From assembly GCF_000001735.4 (NCBI RefSeq), contig NC_003074.8, positions 2,046,101 through 2,110,100 on the forward strand: a stretch of DNA of 64,000 nt, written 5' to 3'. The position numbers were made by a program, and so were the translations under genes. Source of the DNA: Arabidopsis thaliana. Taxonomy: Eukaryota > Streptophyta > Magnoliopsida > Brassicales > Brassicaceae. Numbering within the stretch: the first letter of the stretch is position 1; every line of letters starts with the position of its first letter. The notes under the pieces were generated by a model, which was not told where the DNA came from, searched no databases, and saw only the letters and a list, made by a program, of their open reading frames with translations. Below are positions 1 through 12,200 of the stretch, one piece after another.

Positions 1-934
1 CTGCAACTCCACCATAACAAGAAGCACATTTTACAAGATAGTGGCAGAGTTTCTACTAGGGCATAATTTGACAAAGGTAGAGTCTTACTTTTTCAGTATC
101 CACCTAACCATCCTGTTAGGCTGTGTTTTTAGCTCTTTGGATCTTGCCTGAGGTTTATGTGCATTGGCTTTCACCCAAGGAATGCCGTGTTCCGAGCCAT
201 TTAACCATGTTTTTGGTCTATTCCATTTTTCAGGATTACTTGAAGCTCAACTTCAGTTGGAAGGATTTGTTTGAGCTCTATCCATATGCAAACACATACA
301 CGTGGTTCACCAAAATACATCTCTCGGCTGCTAATCAGGAAGATCTCAGTGATTGGGTTGGTTGGGTTAAGTCACGTTTCCGTTGTCTTCTTATCAAGGT
401 ACGCACTTCCCATTTTGGTTCAACTCTTTCTATATGAAATCCTACAAACACTCTGCTAGTTCTGTGGTCTGTCTCATAGTATGGCCTTTGCTATGTTATT
501 GAAAATCTCTCATCTCATCTTTAATGCAGATAGAGGAAGTCTATGGCATTTGCGATCCAAATCCAACAGAGTATGTTGAAACCTATACAAAGCAGCCAAA
601 CATTGTCTTTTACTGGGGATTACAGCTCAGAACCATTAATGTTTCGGACATTGAATCTGTGAAGATAGACTTTCTGAAGAATGTCAACAGTGGAAGCTTC
701 CGGGGAACAGTTGGTAGAATCCAGTTAACCCTTGTCAAAGCGTCTCAACTGCCTAAGAATGGTGAGTGTGGTAGCAACAACAGAAGCAAGAAGGTGACAA
801 AGACTTGTTGGCGAATCCGGGAAGATAAGCAGTGCAATAATGTACCGGTTTACTCAAAGCATTTGCCTGGTTATGTGGTTGGGTATCAAAAGATGGTTAA
901 CAGAGAAGCTGATGGTATGGAGGTTAAATGTTAG
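1..934 (+). CDS. PAPS3: Poly(A) polymerase, 3' part (PAPS3-like)
   Basis: This is the C-terminal part of a nucleotidyltransferase that adds poly(A) tails to mRNA. The visible coding exons are <1-76, 234-398 and 530-934, joined in phase; the N-terminal catalytic part lies outside the window. The translation carries the poly(A) polymerase central/RNA-binding region: FSWKDLFELYPY, then DWVGWVKSRFR, then ICDPNPTEY and VFYWGLQ, all familiar from the plant PAPS family. The protein stops soon after this domain (ending DGMEVKC), without the long Lys/Arg-rich nuclear-localising tail of nuclear plant PAPS enzymes. That fits the short PAPS3 isoform as I recall it. Assignment to the family is firm; choice of the PAPS3 paralogue rests on the short tail and the neighbours. 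Confidence 0.88.
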
Positions 935-1268
935 GTTGTGTTAGTAGTAATGATGGTTTTGCTTCCTAAATTCTTTTCTCTGTTTTTTTAGCTTTCGACT
1001 GTTAAATGTGTGCCTGTGACTGTGATGATGATGATACCTGTGAGATGTTTGTTTGCAGGGAGAAACTAATTTGACTTTTAACTTTTTAATTTGTAAATGT
1101 CTCTTGACCAAATCCCAATTGTTATGCATTTCTCTAGTCTATTATTAGTGTTTTTCTTTCAAATGAAACAAGAGACAGTCATTCTTCTTGATCATAGCTG
1201 CATACACCGAAAGAACACACATGCATTCCAAAGAAAGAAGAGTGATTTTACCAAATAAATACACACGA
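935..1268. other. Convergent 3' flanks
   Basis: This interval separates the stop codons of the poly(A) polymerase gene (+) and the F-box/kelch gene (-). It should hold both 3' UTRs and the termination regions. I see only T-rich and A-rich stretches typical of plant polyadenylation regions and no convincing extra gene. Confidence 0.6.
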
Positions 1269-2441
1269 TCAAACAGTAGCAGCAAGAGCTTTGACAAACT
1301 CATAATCTGCAGGGACAGTAAGAACAGGATCAAACCACAAAACTTTCCCCCAAATCTCCCAACTAGTGCGTCTTTCAAGCGCAATCTCGGCACACCAAAT
1401 CATCTTCCATTTGTAGTCATCATTATCAGGTAAATATCTGAACCAGAAAACCGCAATGTTTCCACGATAATCAGCCAATCTAACACAAGAAGGACCATGA
1501 GGGATGTTACCCAGTTCTAGCAAACCCTGGACGTCTCCCCAACAGTTTAGCGCATCGTCATACCATCTGATCCTTCCGTCAAAAGCTAAGTAGATAACAT
1601 TGTGTATCTGGCAATAAGAATCATTAAACATGGACATAGCCATCTTCGTTTGAACCGGTTCCCATCTACTTTCCTTGGAATTGTAAGCAACCACCCCTCT
1701 ATGAATCCAAGGTTTCACGAGGAACTTTCCGTCAATAAATGCGGTTCTGCAGTTTAAAAACTTGTCTTTTGTCTCGCTGCAATTGAAGGGCTGAGGATCC
1801 CAAGTGTGTGTTTCTGTGTCCAACACCTCAAAGAAGTCGTTCTTGGATTCAGATTCTTCATCATCTGCGTACATTCCTACTACAAATATCTTTCGATCAA
1901 GGACGCTAGCAGAAACTGAGGTTAGCTCCACGCCCAATCTCGGAGCCTCGCGCCACGTGTTTGACCGGCAATCCAGAATCGAGACGTTAGAGGAGGCGTG
2001 CGAACCGGCAATGTTGTAGATATCAGAACCAACCGTGACGAGACTCGAGAAGTAGACAGGATGAGAATCTGGATCTGGGACTGGAGCCAAATAATAACCA
2101 TTTGATTTCTTCTTCTCCTCCTCCTCACTGGTGGTTAGGGTTTGATCAGGTTTCCGGCAGAGGGTGAACATGCGATAATCAGGATAACACGCTATGGACA
2201 GATAGAGACAGCTCTCGGTGTGGCCTGAGACTGATCGGGCCTTGTAAAGCTCCGGTGAAACTAGAAGAGATCGAAAGCTCTTGCAGACGAGCGAGACTGT
2301 CCGATGGTACAATCTCGGGACGCGAGCGACGATGCTCAATATCAAATCATCGGGAAGCGACTGAAACGAGGCCGATGCCGACTGCGATTGCGGCGCCACT
2401 ATCTTCCTCTTCTTTACCGGCGGGGACAACATTGATGACAT
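1269..2441 (-). CDS. F-box/kelch-repeat protein
   Basis: An intronless 390-residue protein of the large plant F-box/kelch family, which act as substrate receptors of SCF ubiquitin ligases. Residues about 27-65 form the F-box (SLPDDLILSIVARVPRLYH, then VSLVCKSFRSLL). The rest is kelch-like: DIYNIAGS, a CRSNTWREAPR blade, KIFVVGMYADD, ETHTWDPQ, then RWEPVQTKMA. The N-terminus has a basic KKRK patch. The start is the first ATG of the open frame (2439-2441). The frame is intact with no stop or shift. Gene order matches the single F-box gene recalled between PAPS3 and galactokinase in Arabidopsis. Its substrate cannot be told from sequence; this family evolves fast and most members are uncharacterised. 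Confidence 0.9.
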   Translation of the reverse strand: MSSMLSPPVKKRKIVAPQSQSASASFQSLPDDLILSIVARVPRLYHRTVSLVCKSFRSLLVSPELYKARSVSGHTESCLYLSIACYPDYRMFTLCRKPDQTLTTSEEEEKKKSNGYYLAPVPDPDSHPVYFSSLVTVGSDIYNIAGSHASSNVSILDCRSNTWREAPRLGVELTSVSASVLDRKIFVVGMYADDEESESKNDFFEVLDTETHTWDPQPFNCSETKDKFLNCRTAFIDGKFLVKPWIHRGVVAYNSKESRWEPVQTKMAMSMFNDSYCQIHNVIYLAFDGRIRWYDDALNCWGDVQGLLELGNIPHGPSCVRLADYRGNIAVFWFRYLPDNDDYKWKMIWCAEIALERRTSWEIWGKVLWFDPVLTVPADYEFVKALAATV

Positions 2442-3040
2442 GCCAGAGTCTGATCAACCACTCGTTTCTTAAACACTATATATGCCTCTAAATCAGGCCG
2501 GCTCAATATTATTTTGGGCCTGTGCTAAAAAAAAAATATCCCCTTTTGGGCTAGCTTACGTGGCAGTGTTTACTGTCTTCTTCTTTAAACGTAATACACT
2601 TGTAGTTCTATTCAACCATTTCTGCTGTACAAACCTCCTCTCAATTTCTTATATATTGTACGTGCCTCTAAAGTAACAGCGTATCTATACAAATTCTGTT
2701 ATATTTTCTTTATTAGTTTACAACTTGAGAAATAATAGTAACCATGAGATTAGATAAATTACTAAATTATTGTGTATCAGGTGAATTTAAGAGTGAAAAT
2801 AATAAAATTTAGAATTAAGAATTACATTAAAATTGCAAATGAGTACTTTTGCTAGTTACAGTATAAAACTCTGAAAAAATGCAGAAAAAATTGTGAATGA
2901 AACTTCAATTTATTATTGTCGTCAACTCCTACATATTATTCAAAAATATTTATTAAAAATGAAGCTGGGAATTCAATGGGCACAATTGCTGCAAACAATT
3001 CGGATTTGAGTAAAATTAATAAGGAGGGAGAGAGATGTGT
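2442..3040. other. F-box gene promoter and GAL1 3' flank
   Basis: AT-rich intergenic DNA. The upper-coordinate end should hold the galactokinase 3' UTR, since both flanking genes read on the minus strand; the lower-coordinate end is the F-box gene promoter. I see no further ORF with codon-like composition and no repeat worth naming. Confidence 0.5.
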
Positions 3041-5767
3041 TTAGAGGTTGAAGATGGCAGCACCACTTGAAGGCTTGGAGGCAAAGAGGTAAAGCTCCAT
3101 ATCTTCTTTTTTTACCACTCCTTTCTCTACTCTCTTTTTGTAGTACTTCTCCTGTATAAATACCACAACTCCATTTCTTTTACTCAAAAAAAATATGTAA
3201 CAATAACGTTATTGTCCTATACAACCAACCATAAGGAAGCTATCTATTACCTTGACTGCTGGAATGAATTGAGTAACGTCAAATTCCTTGACCAAGGCCA
3301 CAGCGCAACCGCCCCATCCAGCTCCGGTCAGTCTTGCTCCAAGTGCTCCATTCTCCTTGCAAACTTGAACAAGTTCTTCTAGCTCGGGGCAACTGCACGA
3401 TTTCACCAAATTCAAAATCAATCCTTTTCACATTAAACAGTTTCACTCTTAACATTGGATCTTAAATTTATGCACCTGCACTCGTATAGGACACTGCAGC
3501 TGTAATGGCTTTCATTCATGAGATCACCAAGTTTCTTTAACTTCTCTTCGTCACTGCACACAGTTTATATTTCAAAAGTATCAAGGTTCCTGTAAAGATT
3601 TAATCAGAAGTTCCATGTCGAAAATCGGTCTCACCTTAAGTTTGAATTAACTGTGTCCTTGAAACCATGAACCCTCCGGGCTTCGGAATAAACGTGTGCA
3701 GCTCTCTGTTGATGACCGTAAGCAGCAGACCATTATTATTAAGAGTCAGGGTAAGAAAAAACACAATATTCCACAGAGTTGTACACTTTACCTGATGCAA
3801 TTTGAAATGCGTGGCAGCATTGAGTACAGCCAAAGATGTTGGATCATTGTTCACGATTGATGGTAATTTCTCCTCTAGGATTTTCTCAATCTCCTCAGCC
3901 GTGTATGGTTCTTCTTTCAGATATTCCTGAAGCATAGACAAGAAGCATATAACCCTAAATATCTTCCAAAACATTAGAGATCAACTGATACACAGAGAGA
4001 TAATTTAACATCAAACCGCCAGTTTTGGCAATGAATAATTGATGCGTACCTTAACAGCAAGAAGAGGATCAGATGACCCACGATCACCAGCGAATGACAC
4101 ACATAATCCCTCCACATCAGAAAGAGTCTTAACTTTTGATATTGCTTCTTTTGGTTCCATTCCGAGCTTAACACCAAGTATGATCTACAAAGCCACATGG
4201 TAAAGAGAGAATCATACGCAACTACCAAACAGAGTTAAGATATTGCAGCAGGAAAGTTATGCAATGACTAACCGAAGCAAGTCGACATTCAACGACCCTG
4301 TTATTGTAATTCTTAGCAGCCGTGACCGCCTTCTGCGACTCTGCAAGAGAATGTGCAATTACAAAACTCCCTCCATCAGGGAGTTTCACATCAGTTGCGC
4401 GGACTGGGTTGAAGTCAATAAGCTCAGCAAATCCAGTTTTAGCCATTATAGAGATTGCCTATTGAAATGATTAAAAATTGATCAATCCAAATAAGAGATA
4501 ATTATGTGTGAAGGTGATAAATCATGGATTATTTGAGAAAAAATTATGACCTGGTCCATCCCACCAGATTGTGTTCCAATGTGTCTTTCACATTCACATG
4601 TAAGCTGTGCAAGTTCTTTCTGAAAGGCAGAGAGAACTTGGAAATTTCAATAATCAACAAGAGATTTATGAAAGTCCTTTCACAGAGCACGATTGCTTAA
4701 TAATACCTTCTCAAAGTTATGACCAAAGACAGCCATAATAGCAATTGTTGCTGAGCAAACAAATGCAGCAGAACTTGACAACCCAGAACCTAAAAATCGA
4801 GACACTCCAGTTACAGCTTGAAAGTAAACTGATAAACTTTATTTGAAATGATAAGTTTTTCTGTTCCGTAAGTATCATGATGCATATACCTGTAGGAACA
4901 ATTCCATCAACAAGCACATCAAGTCCAACTGGTGAACCAAGATTCACACCTTTTGACTTTGCATACTCATGAAATCCTTTGTACCTGTAATGAATCAAAG
5001 GCAACTCAGGGACAAAAAATATTGAGATCTCTCAGTTCCTGATAGACACCAAAGCTCCAAACGAAACCCCTTACGCGCATATGAAGTAATGCCCCCATTT
5101 GTGATTCTTCAAGTCAATTTCCTGCAAAATTAACACGTACGATAAGTAAAGTAAGCCAGTAGTATTCTAGGACTCCAGGATCTCAACTATATTGTCTGTG
5201 ACAAACAGGAGAATGCAACACAGATACATTACCTGGTCAGGATCGGCAGGATATGTACACATAGTGTACTTATCATTAACATTTGCAATCCGAAGCTGCT
5301 TTTGATCCTCACATTTCCGAATCGCTATAATTGTATCCTGACGAATAGCCATCGGCAACACTGAGTATCCTTCATAGTCAATGTGCTCTCCTATCAGATT
5401 CACTCTTCCTACACACAAAATATAACAAACACCTTCACCATCTATTTTCACAATCATATCCAACAATTCCAAACAGAAGATCATCTGATGTCATCATCCA
5501 AATACCAAAATTGCAGACATCGATACAATAATTAGAAACCAATTCATCTCAAAGTCAACGAAATTCCAATTTTTGCAAAAATTCAAAAACCCGAGATTAT
5601 TTACCAGGAGAGCGAGCGAAGAGTTGGGGAGAAGCACCGAAGACATCGTTGAAATTGGCCTTCAAAACATCGAATCGTTGTGTAGCTTCTTGGAGCAGAG
5701 ATCCTTCGCCGTAGACAGGCTCAAGAGATGTGAAGATCGGGACTGATACTTCTTCCGGTTTCGCCAT
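3041..5767 (-). CDS. GAL1: Galactokinase
   Basis: A cytosolic GHMP-family kinase that phosphorylates galactose at C1, the first step in salvaging galactose from cell-wall turnover. Thirteen coding exons, in transcript order: 5605-5767, 5233-5408, 5075-5121, 4890-4984, 4707-4789, 4551-4619, 4273-4458, 4050-4184, 3792-3926, 3635-3705, 3476-3553, 3251-3392, 3041-3151. All junctions keep phase and sum to 496 aa. The galactokinase signature [15 protein letters not shown] spans the exon 1/2 junction. GHMP motif 2 is [10 protein letters not shown], and the C-terminal motif is [11 protein letters not shown]. The start is ATG at 5765-5767 (MAKPEE); an upstream in-frame extension is less family-like. 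Every catalytic motif is present, so the gene should be functional. Confidence 0.97.
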
Positions 5768-6590
5768 TTTTGTAGTTTCTCCTTTTGGCTCTCTCTGTCT
5801 CTCTCGATCACTTGTCGTCACTTAACCTCTAATGTTCACAGTTATCACGAAACGTCTTCGCTAGAGCATAATTATTAATTGCCACCGATCTTATTTCTAA
5901 AATATATTAATTGTTTATCGTATTTAAGATCTGTTCCGGAAGATCGCTTGTATTTATCGAATATTTTGAATTTTAAAAATGAATATTTGTGAATATCTTA
6001 CTTATCCAAAACTTTCGATCTTTTGGATTCCGGAACACGTTTATGAATCTTAATTCGTACTATATTTGTTGGTGATTTTTTTTTTCTTTGGGTAGGTTTA
6101 TATTTGATAAACATATTATTCCCAAAAATGATGTTATTGATTAAAAAACGTTTCCTAATTCTTCTAACACTCTATGAATTCAGATAACACTAGATTAGAT
6201 AAGTGTCCTAGTTTGAATTTAAATTTAATCGTATTTTACGTGTGTGAGAGTTATATCCTATATGTAAAAACTAAAAGTAATTTGAGCTATAAGATAATAC
6301 TGAATGGATAAATAGTAAAAGTTTTCCGGTTAACCGTTGTTTTTAATTCCTGCTTAATTAGATTGAGTAACAAATATGCAAGTGTTAACGTGTAGCAACA
6401 TGGAGGTATTACATACAATGTAGATAAAACTATATCTGAAAAAGATATTGATTTATGTGTAAATTAAAAATAATAAAAAATTTCTAAAAGATGATTAGAG
6501 GAATAATATATTACATTGTATATATTAGCCATAGGGTTTAGGGTTCAACTAGATTTTTAAGGTTACTCTTATCGTTTATTTATTTATTAA

Positions 6591-6636
<46 letters not shown>

Positions 6637-6712
6637 TTATTCACACAATTTAATAAGCAAACGTCTAAGTTGAAACCCTAAATTAAAATATCATTTCTCA
6701 AATCACTATAAA
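5768..6712. other. Intergenic, GAL1 promoter side
   Basis: Very AT-rich sequence upstream of galactokinase. It holds the GAL1 5' UTR and promoter at its low end and an AT dinucleotide repeat near its high end. I see no gene. A short T-run flanked by similar tatatttg words near 6060-6110 resembles a small retroposon scar, but the support is weak. Confidence 0.5.
6593..6632. repeat. (AT)n microsatellite, about 20 units
   Basis: An uninterrupted AT dinucleotide run of about 40 bp in AT-rich intergenic DNA, about 80 bp before the dead F-box gene. It is likely to vary in length between accessions. Confidence 0.95.
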
Positions 6713-7240
6713 ATGGAGTCTCTCCCAGAAGAAGTGGTTGTGAAGGAGATCTTGCCACGCGTGGCTCTTTCTTCACTCAAGCTTGTTCAACTTCAGCCTC
6801 GTATGCAAATCATTACATAATCTCTGCAACGACCCTCAAGTTCTCGAACACGTCTGCCTCGACGAAATCAAAACCGCAAACGATGACCTATAACTAAAGC
6901 TAGAGTTTTCTCAAGAGATGCAGAGAGAGCGGAAACACGGAAGCAGTGGCTCGTGAAGGAATTGTGAAGTGCTTTTACCTATTCAGTAATATTGTTGATG
7001 AAGAGAAAGGGATCGAATGTTTGCAAAAGCCGCGTCTAAAGGACTCAAAGCTGCCTCATATCTCTGTGGAGTGATCTCTTTGTGTCGCGGTGGGAAAGTT
7101 CCGCAAAAGAGTATCGAGATTTTCAAGTCTTCTTTTGTCGTGAAATCTTCGGCACTGAAGACTAGGAGAAACCTCCAGGAGTATCTGCAATGGATGGTTT
7201 CCAAATATAAAAATCATTTTTTGGGAATTAGGCTCCTTGG
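6713..7240 (+). pseudogene. F-box protein relic (At2g35280-like)
   Basis: Starts at ATG 6713 with an F-box-like head (MESLPEEVVVKEILPRVA) that runs into a stop after about 35 codons. Similarity continues in other frames: CKSLHNLCNDPQVLEHVCL in a second frame, VAREGIVKCFYLF then EEKGIECLQK in a third, and AASKGLKAASYLCGVISLC, then RRNLQEYLQWMV, in the frame that stays open from about 7017. Those blocks in that order are typical of the small plant family of F-box proteins with a Sel1-like helical tail. At least two frameshifts and several stops make it non-functional. There is no sign of introns; family members are usually intronless too, so a processed origin cannot be claimed. The 3' limit is approximate. 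Confidence 0.75.
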
Positions 7241-8546
7241 TTATAACTGTGTTCGACATGGACATAATTTTATCTGGGCAAGTTTCTCTAATAGTGTGTT
7301 GGCGAGTTTTAATCCAATCTTCTACAATGTTGCGGTTTATTTTCTCTAATAGTTTGTCCCTTTTGGCAATAATAATATAACTTATGAAATATGTGATGAA
7401 AAGAGTTGTCGTGCAAGTTAATAAGAGAAGGCTTAAAAAGAAACAAGAGGACAAAGGCATGGCCACTCCCATGTGCCTCCTCATACTTTTAAGGTCACTT
7501 CTCTCTATGTTTTAAATATTTTTTGCTTTTGTCGTCACTTGTCTCTTGTTGTCGCCTAGTCATACTCCAGTGTTCTTAAATCATATCCCTATCACAGAAA
7601 TTCGTATATTAATTAAGCTAATGAATCAAACTCCTGTTAAGTCAATTTTAACTACAGGTTATTCAGTTTTGCTTCGTGATGAATATTGAAGGATATACAG
7701 TACGTGCAGAACTGCAGATTAGTGTTTGAGAAAACTTATTTAGTAACAGGGAATTATTAGCTAATTTAATCTTTTTTCTTCTTTTTTTCCTTTATATTTC
7801 TTGTGAAATAAGGAAAAGAAAAGAAAAAGAAGACAAACAACCTATAAGTATCAAAAATGGGATTCAAAGGAGGGGCAATAAAGCGAGTAGATGATTGAGT
7901 GACAGATCAATCTCATCAGTCATCATTCAATTCAATGAATTTGAATGTATCATTCCATTCATTCTCTAATGCATCATCACATGCTACCATAATCAAAACT
8001 AAAGTTAACCCATTATCTTCCTACATCTACTATAATGTATTTTAAAATTCTAAATGGGAAATTATTTTCTTTCCACTTTATTGCAGTACAAATCTATTTC
8101 ATGTTGAAATTTCATATAGTACATAAGATGATATAGTACAAAGCCATATTGAATGAACTAAAAGTACATCAAAAGTTCCATATTGGTTTAGTTATCACAT
8201 ACTATGAGGTTAAAAGAGGAACCCATTTTCCCACTAACTCCAATAACGAATTCATCAATCTTATTTTTTTTTTGATCAACAACGAATTCATCAATCTAAA
8301 TCAAATAATCCAACTACGATTTGAACCCTAATGGTAAAGACTTTATTAATCAATCATATACTTAATTTAGACTTGAGGATCGTAAAAATGGGAAGACTCG
8401 GTTCAAAATTTACTTTTACTTGTAGCAGAGAAGAATCAGCGGTTGGGAAGAGTAGTTACAGATTATAATCAAACCGAATCTTCTATATACACATAAGCTG
8501 TGAAAGATCGAGAGATGGTAGAATTAAAAAGACGATTTTAACCTCA
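7241..8546. other. Intergenic between F-box relic and AIF2
   Basis: AT-rich. The low end follows the dead F-box gene; the high end holds the AIF2 3' UTR. Apart from the short retroposon tail at 8245-8297, I recognise no gene. The simple stretch around 7900-7980 rich in tcattcaatt-type words looks like low-complexity drift. Confidence 0.45.
8245..8297 (-). mobile_element. 5'-truncated SINE/LINE tail with 17-bp target-site duplication
   Basis: A 17-bp word (aacgaattcatcaatct) occurs at 8245-8261 and again at 8281-8297. Between the copies is a 19-bp insert made of a T-run and gatcaac. On the minus strand the insert reads gttgatc followed by poly(A), which is how several Arabidopsis SINE 3' ends look. 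Perfect flanking duplications around a poly(A) tail are the signature of target-primed reverse transcription, here with almost the entire element lost at its 5' end. Confidence 0.7.
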
Positions 8547-9212
8547 TCAAATCGGTGGAGGAGCTGAGCCGTAGGAGGAGAGAAGCTGAACTAAAGAGTT
8601 CATGGCTCTCACTTGCATCTCCAGAGCCTGAATATAATCAGTTGCTTCTTCTAGAATCACCGGTACGGATTGTTTACCGCAACCGGGAACTAACCGGCCT
8701 AGAACACGTACTTTCCGGTTAACATCCGGTATACTCTTCTTATTCAATCTCAACACCGACACTCTCCGTTTTCTCGATCTGTTGCTGCTGCTACTAACCA
8801 CCGTAGTCATGGCCGGAATCGCCATCGTAGCTCGAGGACGTCTCTGTTTACGAAATTTCAGTTTGATCCGATTAGCTAAGATCGCTCTGCTCCAGAGTGT
8901 TCTTCCCCGAGCGGAAACGGCAAGAGCTCGATCGGCGGCTTCACGGACGGCCTTTCCTCGTTTCTGAGCCGTTGGAGATGATGATGTTGAGGCGGAAGAG
9001 TTGAGGCGGACTTGTTGGAGCGCTTGGAACAGTTTGGCTGAGTAGATCCGTTGTTGCTTCTCCGATCGCCATCGCGCGTGAATCTCACCGGAGACGGAAG
9101 ATGCGCTTGAACGAGACGATGCGGCGGATGAAGCAGAGGATCTCTTCTTTCTCCGAACGAGATCTGAAGTAGTACTCGTCGGCGGTTCAATATCTGAGAT
9201 CAGAGACGCCAT
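8547..9212 (-). CDS. AIF2: Atypical (non-DNA-binding) bHLH, AIF2/bHLH148
   Basis: An intronless 221-residue nuclear regulator. It begins with MASLISDIEPP, followed by a Ser-rich segment and a conserved basic block (HARWRSEKQQRIYSAKLFQA). A second conserved block (AADRALAVSARGRTLWSRAI) precedes the C-terminal helix-loop-helix (VNRKVRVLGRLVPGCGKQ, then VILEEATDYIQALEMQV). This block order is that of the AIF group, whose weak basic region prevents E-box binding. Members instead restrain partner bHLH growth factors such as IBH1/ATBS1-type partners in brassinosteroid signalling. The ATG at 9210-9212 is used; two more upstream codons are open but lack an ATG. Length equals AIF2 as I recall it. Confidence 0.93.
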   Translation of the reverse strand: MASLISDIEPPTSTTSDLVRRKKRSSASSAASSRSSASSVSGEIHARWRSEKQQRIYSAKLFQALQQVRLNSSASTSSSPTAQKRGKAVREAADRALAVSARGRTLWSRAILANRIKLKFRKQRRPRATMAIPAMTTVVSSSSNRSRKRRVSVLRLNKKSIPDVNRKVRVLGRLVPGCGKQSVPVILEEATDYIQALEMQVRAMNSLVQLLSSYGSAPPPI

Positions 9213-12200
9213 AACCAAATAATTGGCTCTGATCTCCGCAGTCGTATTGAAAGAGCTACAGAATCCGAATTTATCTGAAGTTGAGCGGAAGAAAGTTATG
9301 AAATTGTGGAGAATAATGGAAGGGAGAAGAAGAGGAAGATATATAAAGGGAGAGAGGTATCAACTATCACGAGACGTAGCAGTTAACAAACGGCCCCGTT
9401 TTAGATGTAGCAGTTAATAAGCGGCGTCGTTTTGTCAATTTGTTTTTTAGTATTTGTTGTTTTAGCCAGATACGAAAGTGGCATTTGTAATGCATGATAA
9501 AGAGAATTCGTGAATACCACCAAGAAACAAATAATTTCATTCTCAACACTAGTGGAATTGATAAGTTATAATTAACTGGCTCTATAACCTCTAATGGTTT
9601 TGGAATAATGAGAGACAGAGACATCATTGTGACTTGAAGCAATGTTTATGAATTATGATTATACTTAAAAAGTTTTGTTCCACGTTGATTAGTTCACAAT
9701 TATTTTTTTAAACTTACCCTCTTGACAGAGATTTTAGAAAGAAATTTATATACAAAATTTCTTACAATCACGAGTTTTCGATCTTTTGTAGACATAATCT
9801 AAATAGAGAGTAAAATACATAATAGAAATGCTACAAAGATCCTAATGTGGGTAGAGCATCCATAACGATAGTTTCCAATCAATTTAGGGTACAATCTTAA
9901 TTACTAAATTAGCTTATTGATATCTAAAGATGTTTACGAAAAGAGAAAACAAACAAACTTGTATAAAGGCCGATACTTTGGTGGAATGGAGGAGGAAGGT
10001 AGATTCAAACGAAAGGATGACGTGTCATATTACTATTGGAGAAATCCATTTACGACTTATAGTGGTCGTTTAATGGACTGACAGGGCAAAAAGAGAGGGG
10101 CCAAAAACTCAAAACTTTGGATTTTGTATTCAGTGCAATGATTTCGTAAATATTGGAATTGTATTTAAAATACTACTTTACGCATAAAGTAATATACCAA
10201 ACGAAATGCATGTGCGATGTAGGGTTAGTGGCACTGCCTCTCTTTACGGCTTTTTTTTCTTTCCCTGTAAAGAAAAGATCACTGAAATTAACTCCTGTAT
10301 TTTATCAAAAAAAAGTTTTGTATGTGTATCTATCAATATGTATGAATAAAATTTCATTAAATTTTGTGTATATGTATAAGTAGATATAAGATTAATAGAT
10401 TGTTGGGTAAAGTATAAGGGAGTGGCGTCATTTTATTCATATATCCTGCTGAAAAAAGGAGCTTCTGAACTTCTCCATTGGGTTAATTCATATATAAATA
10501 AAGCTAGCTACGTTCAAACTAATTTTCTAGAAAAGTTACTGTTAGTTTGATTTTTGTTTGTACTGTTCACTATGTTGAGTTTGATCAGCAGTTAAAATGG
10601 AAAATACCTATCTTAGTTTATGTTAGACATAAAAGTACCACAATGGTATATATACTGTATTAAGATGTTTTTAGGCGGGTGGAAAGGATGTTAGAAACAG
10701 AGCGCAATGCGCAATGCTTCATAGATAATAGTATTCATTTAACCTAAGGGCTAAGGGTTAATAATTGTGTCAGTAACGTGGCATATTCTCTGTACCTTAG
10801 AAAGTTATAAGCTAGAATGATTCCACATGACAAATTAATGATAAGAAACAACATATCCAATTATTCACTAAAGTGTCACTTACAATAAAATAGTTTATCT
10901 ACTTCGAATTTAAGAATATATTTTCGATTTAGATACTTAAATTTTCTCAATTTATACTTTAGAATCAAGCAGAAAATTTGTTGGTGAAGAACAAAGCAAC
11001 CTAATGAATTATCTGTTTTACGAACTGAGTCAAAGAAACCACTATTCGAATCTGCGATTTGCGTAATTCTCATGGGCTCTACTTCAACAACAACAACAAA
11101 AAAAACATGTATCACAAAGGTTGCTGGCTGTAATTGTTATCTTCCATTAATAGAAATAAATATATTTCGGATTGGAAGTTCAAATTTGTTACTATGAAAA
11201 TTTACTACTGTAAATCATAATTCCAGCTATCTAAGGTTTTCAAATTTATTTGCAAATCATTATGTATCTCGGATGTAATGAGTTTTTTCTTATTATATTA
11301 ATGAAAAAAGTTGATAAGGAAAGGAAAACTAACTATTAAGTATGATGAAGGTGGCACAGAGATTGCCTCCCTAATTCTAGACACCAAATAAACTAAGTGA
11401 ACGACAGACAATGGAAGAAGAAGGACTAGTTTCTTTTTAAAGGAAGAAAAAGGGAAGTATTGATTAGATTAACAGATGATGATGCTCAATCATTGTTTTT
11501 TCAACGGGTCTATTTTGGATTGCTAATATGAAATGATTAATAGTCTTTTGGTAAATTTAACATCAACTTAACAACACTTTTCAGAGGCAAATATGAAAAC
11601 ACTAACCTGTGTAGTTTTTTCTTTTTTCAAATGATATTTCCAACTTCTATGTGTTTCGCTTCATCAGAAGTAGTTGATTTTTTGTCCCTGGTTTCTCACA
11701 GTGATAGCAGCCAAATCCTGTTTAAATAGTAGAAATATGATTATTGTTAGATTACGTACACTAATTTATAAGCATTTGGAAGCCTAACTCTTAAGTTGCC
11801 ATCATTGTTTTACCAACAACACTGAGCAAACGTGACAATTACTTGACCAATGACAATCTTTGTTGTGAATCGAAAAGCTGAATTTCCAACCCATGATTTG
11901 CCTAGGTTTAATACCAGCTTTTCATCATACACGTGAAAAATAATTACTCCTAAATCTATAGTGGGAATCCAATTCGAAAGCAAGACTCAGTTTCTCACAA
12001 AAAAGTCATAGACTGAACTATACAAACGCCACGAAAGTAAGCAAGAAAAATGATATAGACCATTGATTACGTAATACACAAAATATGGTCATTAATCAAT
12101 GTCAAGACACAAGGACAAGACTGATTAAGAGAAACAAACAAAACTCTTCTAATTGGTTTCCACTAATTTAAATCACTAAGCCGGATTTTTCTTTAATCAC

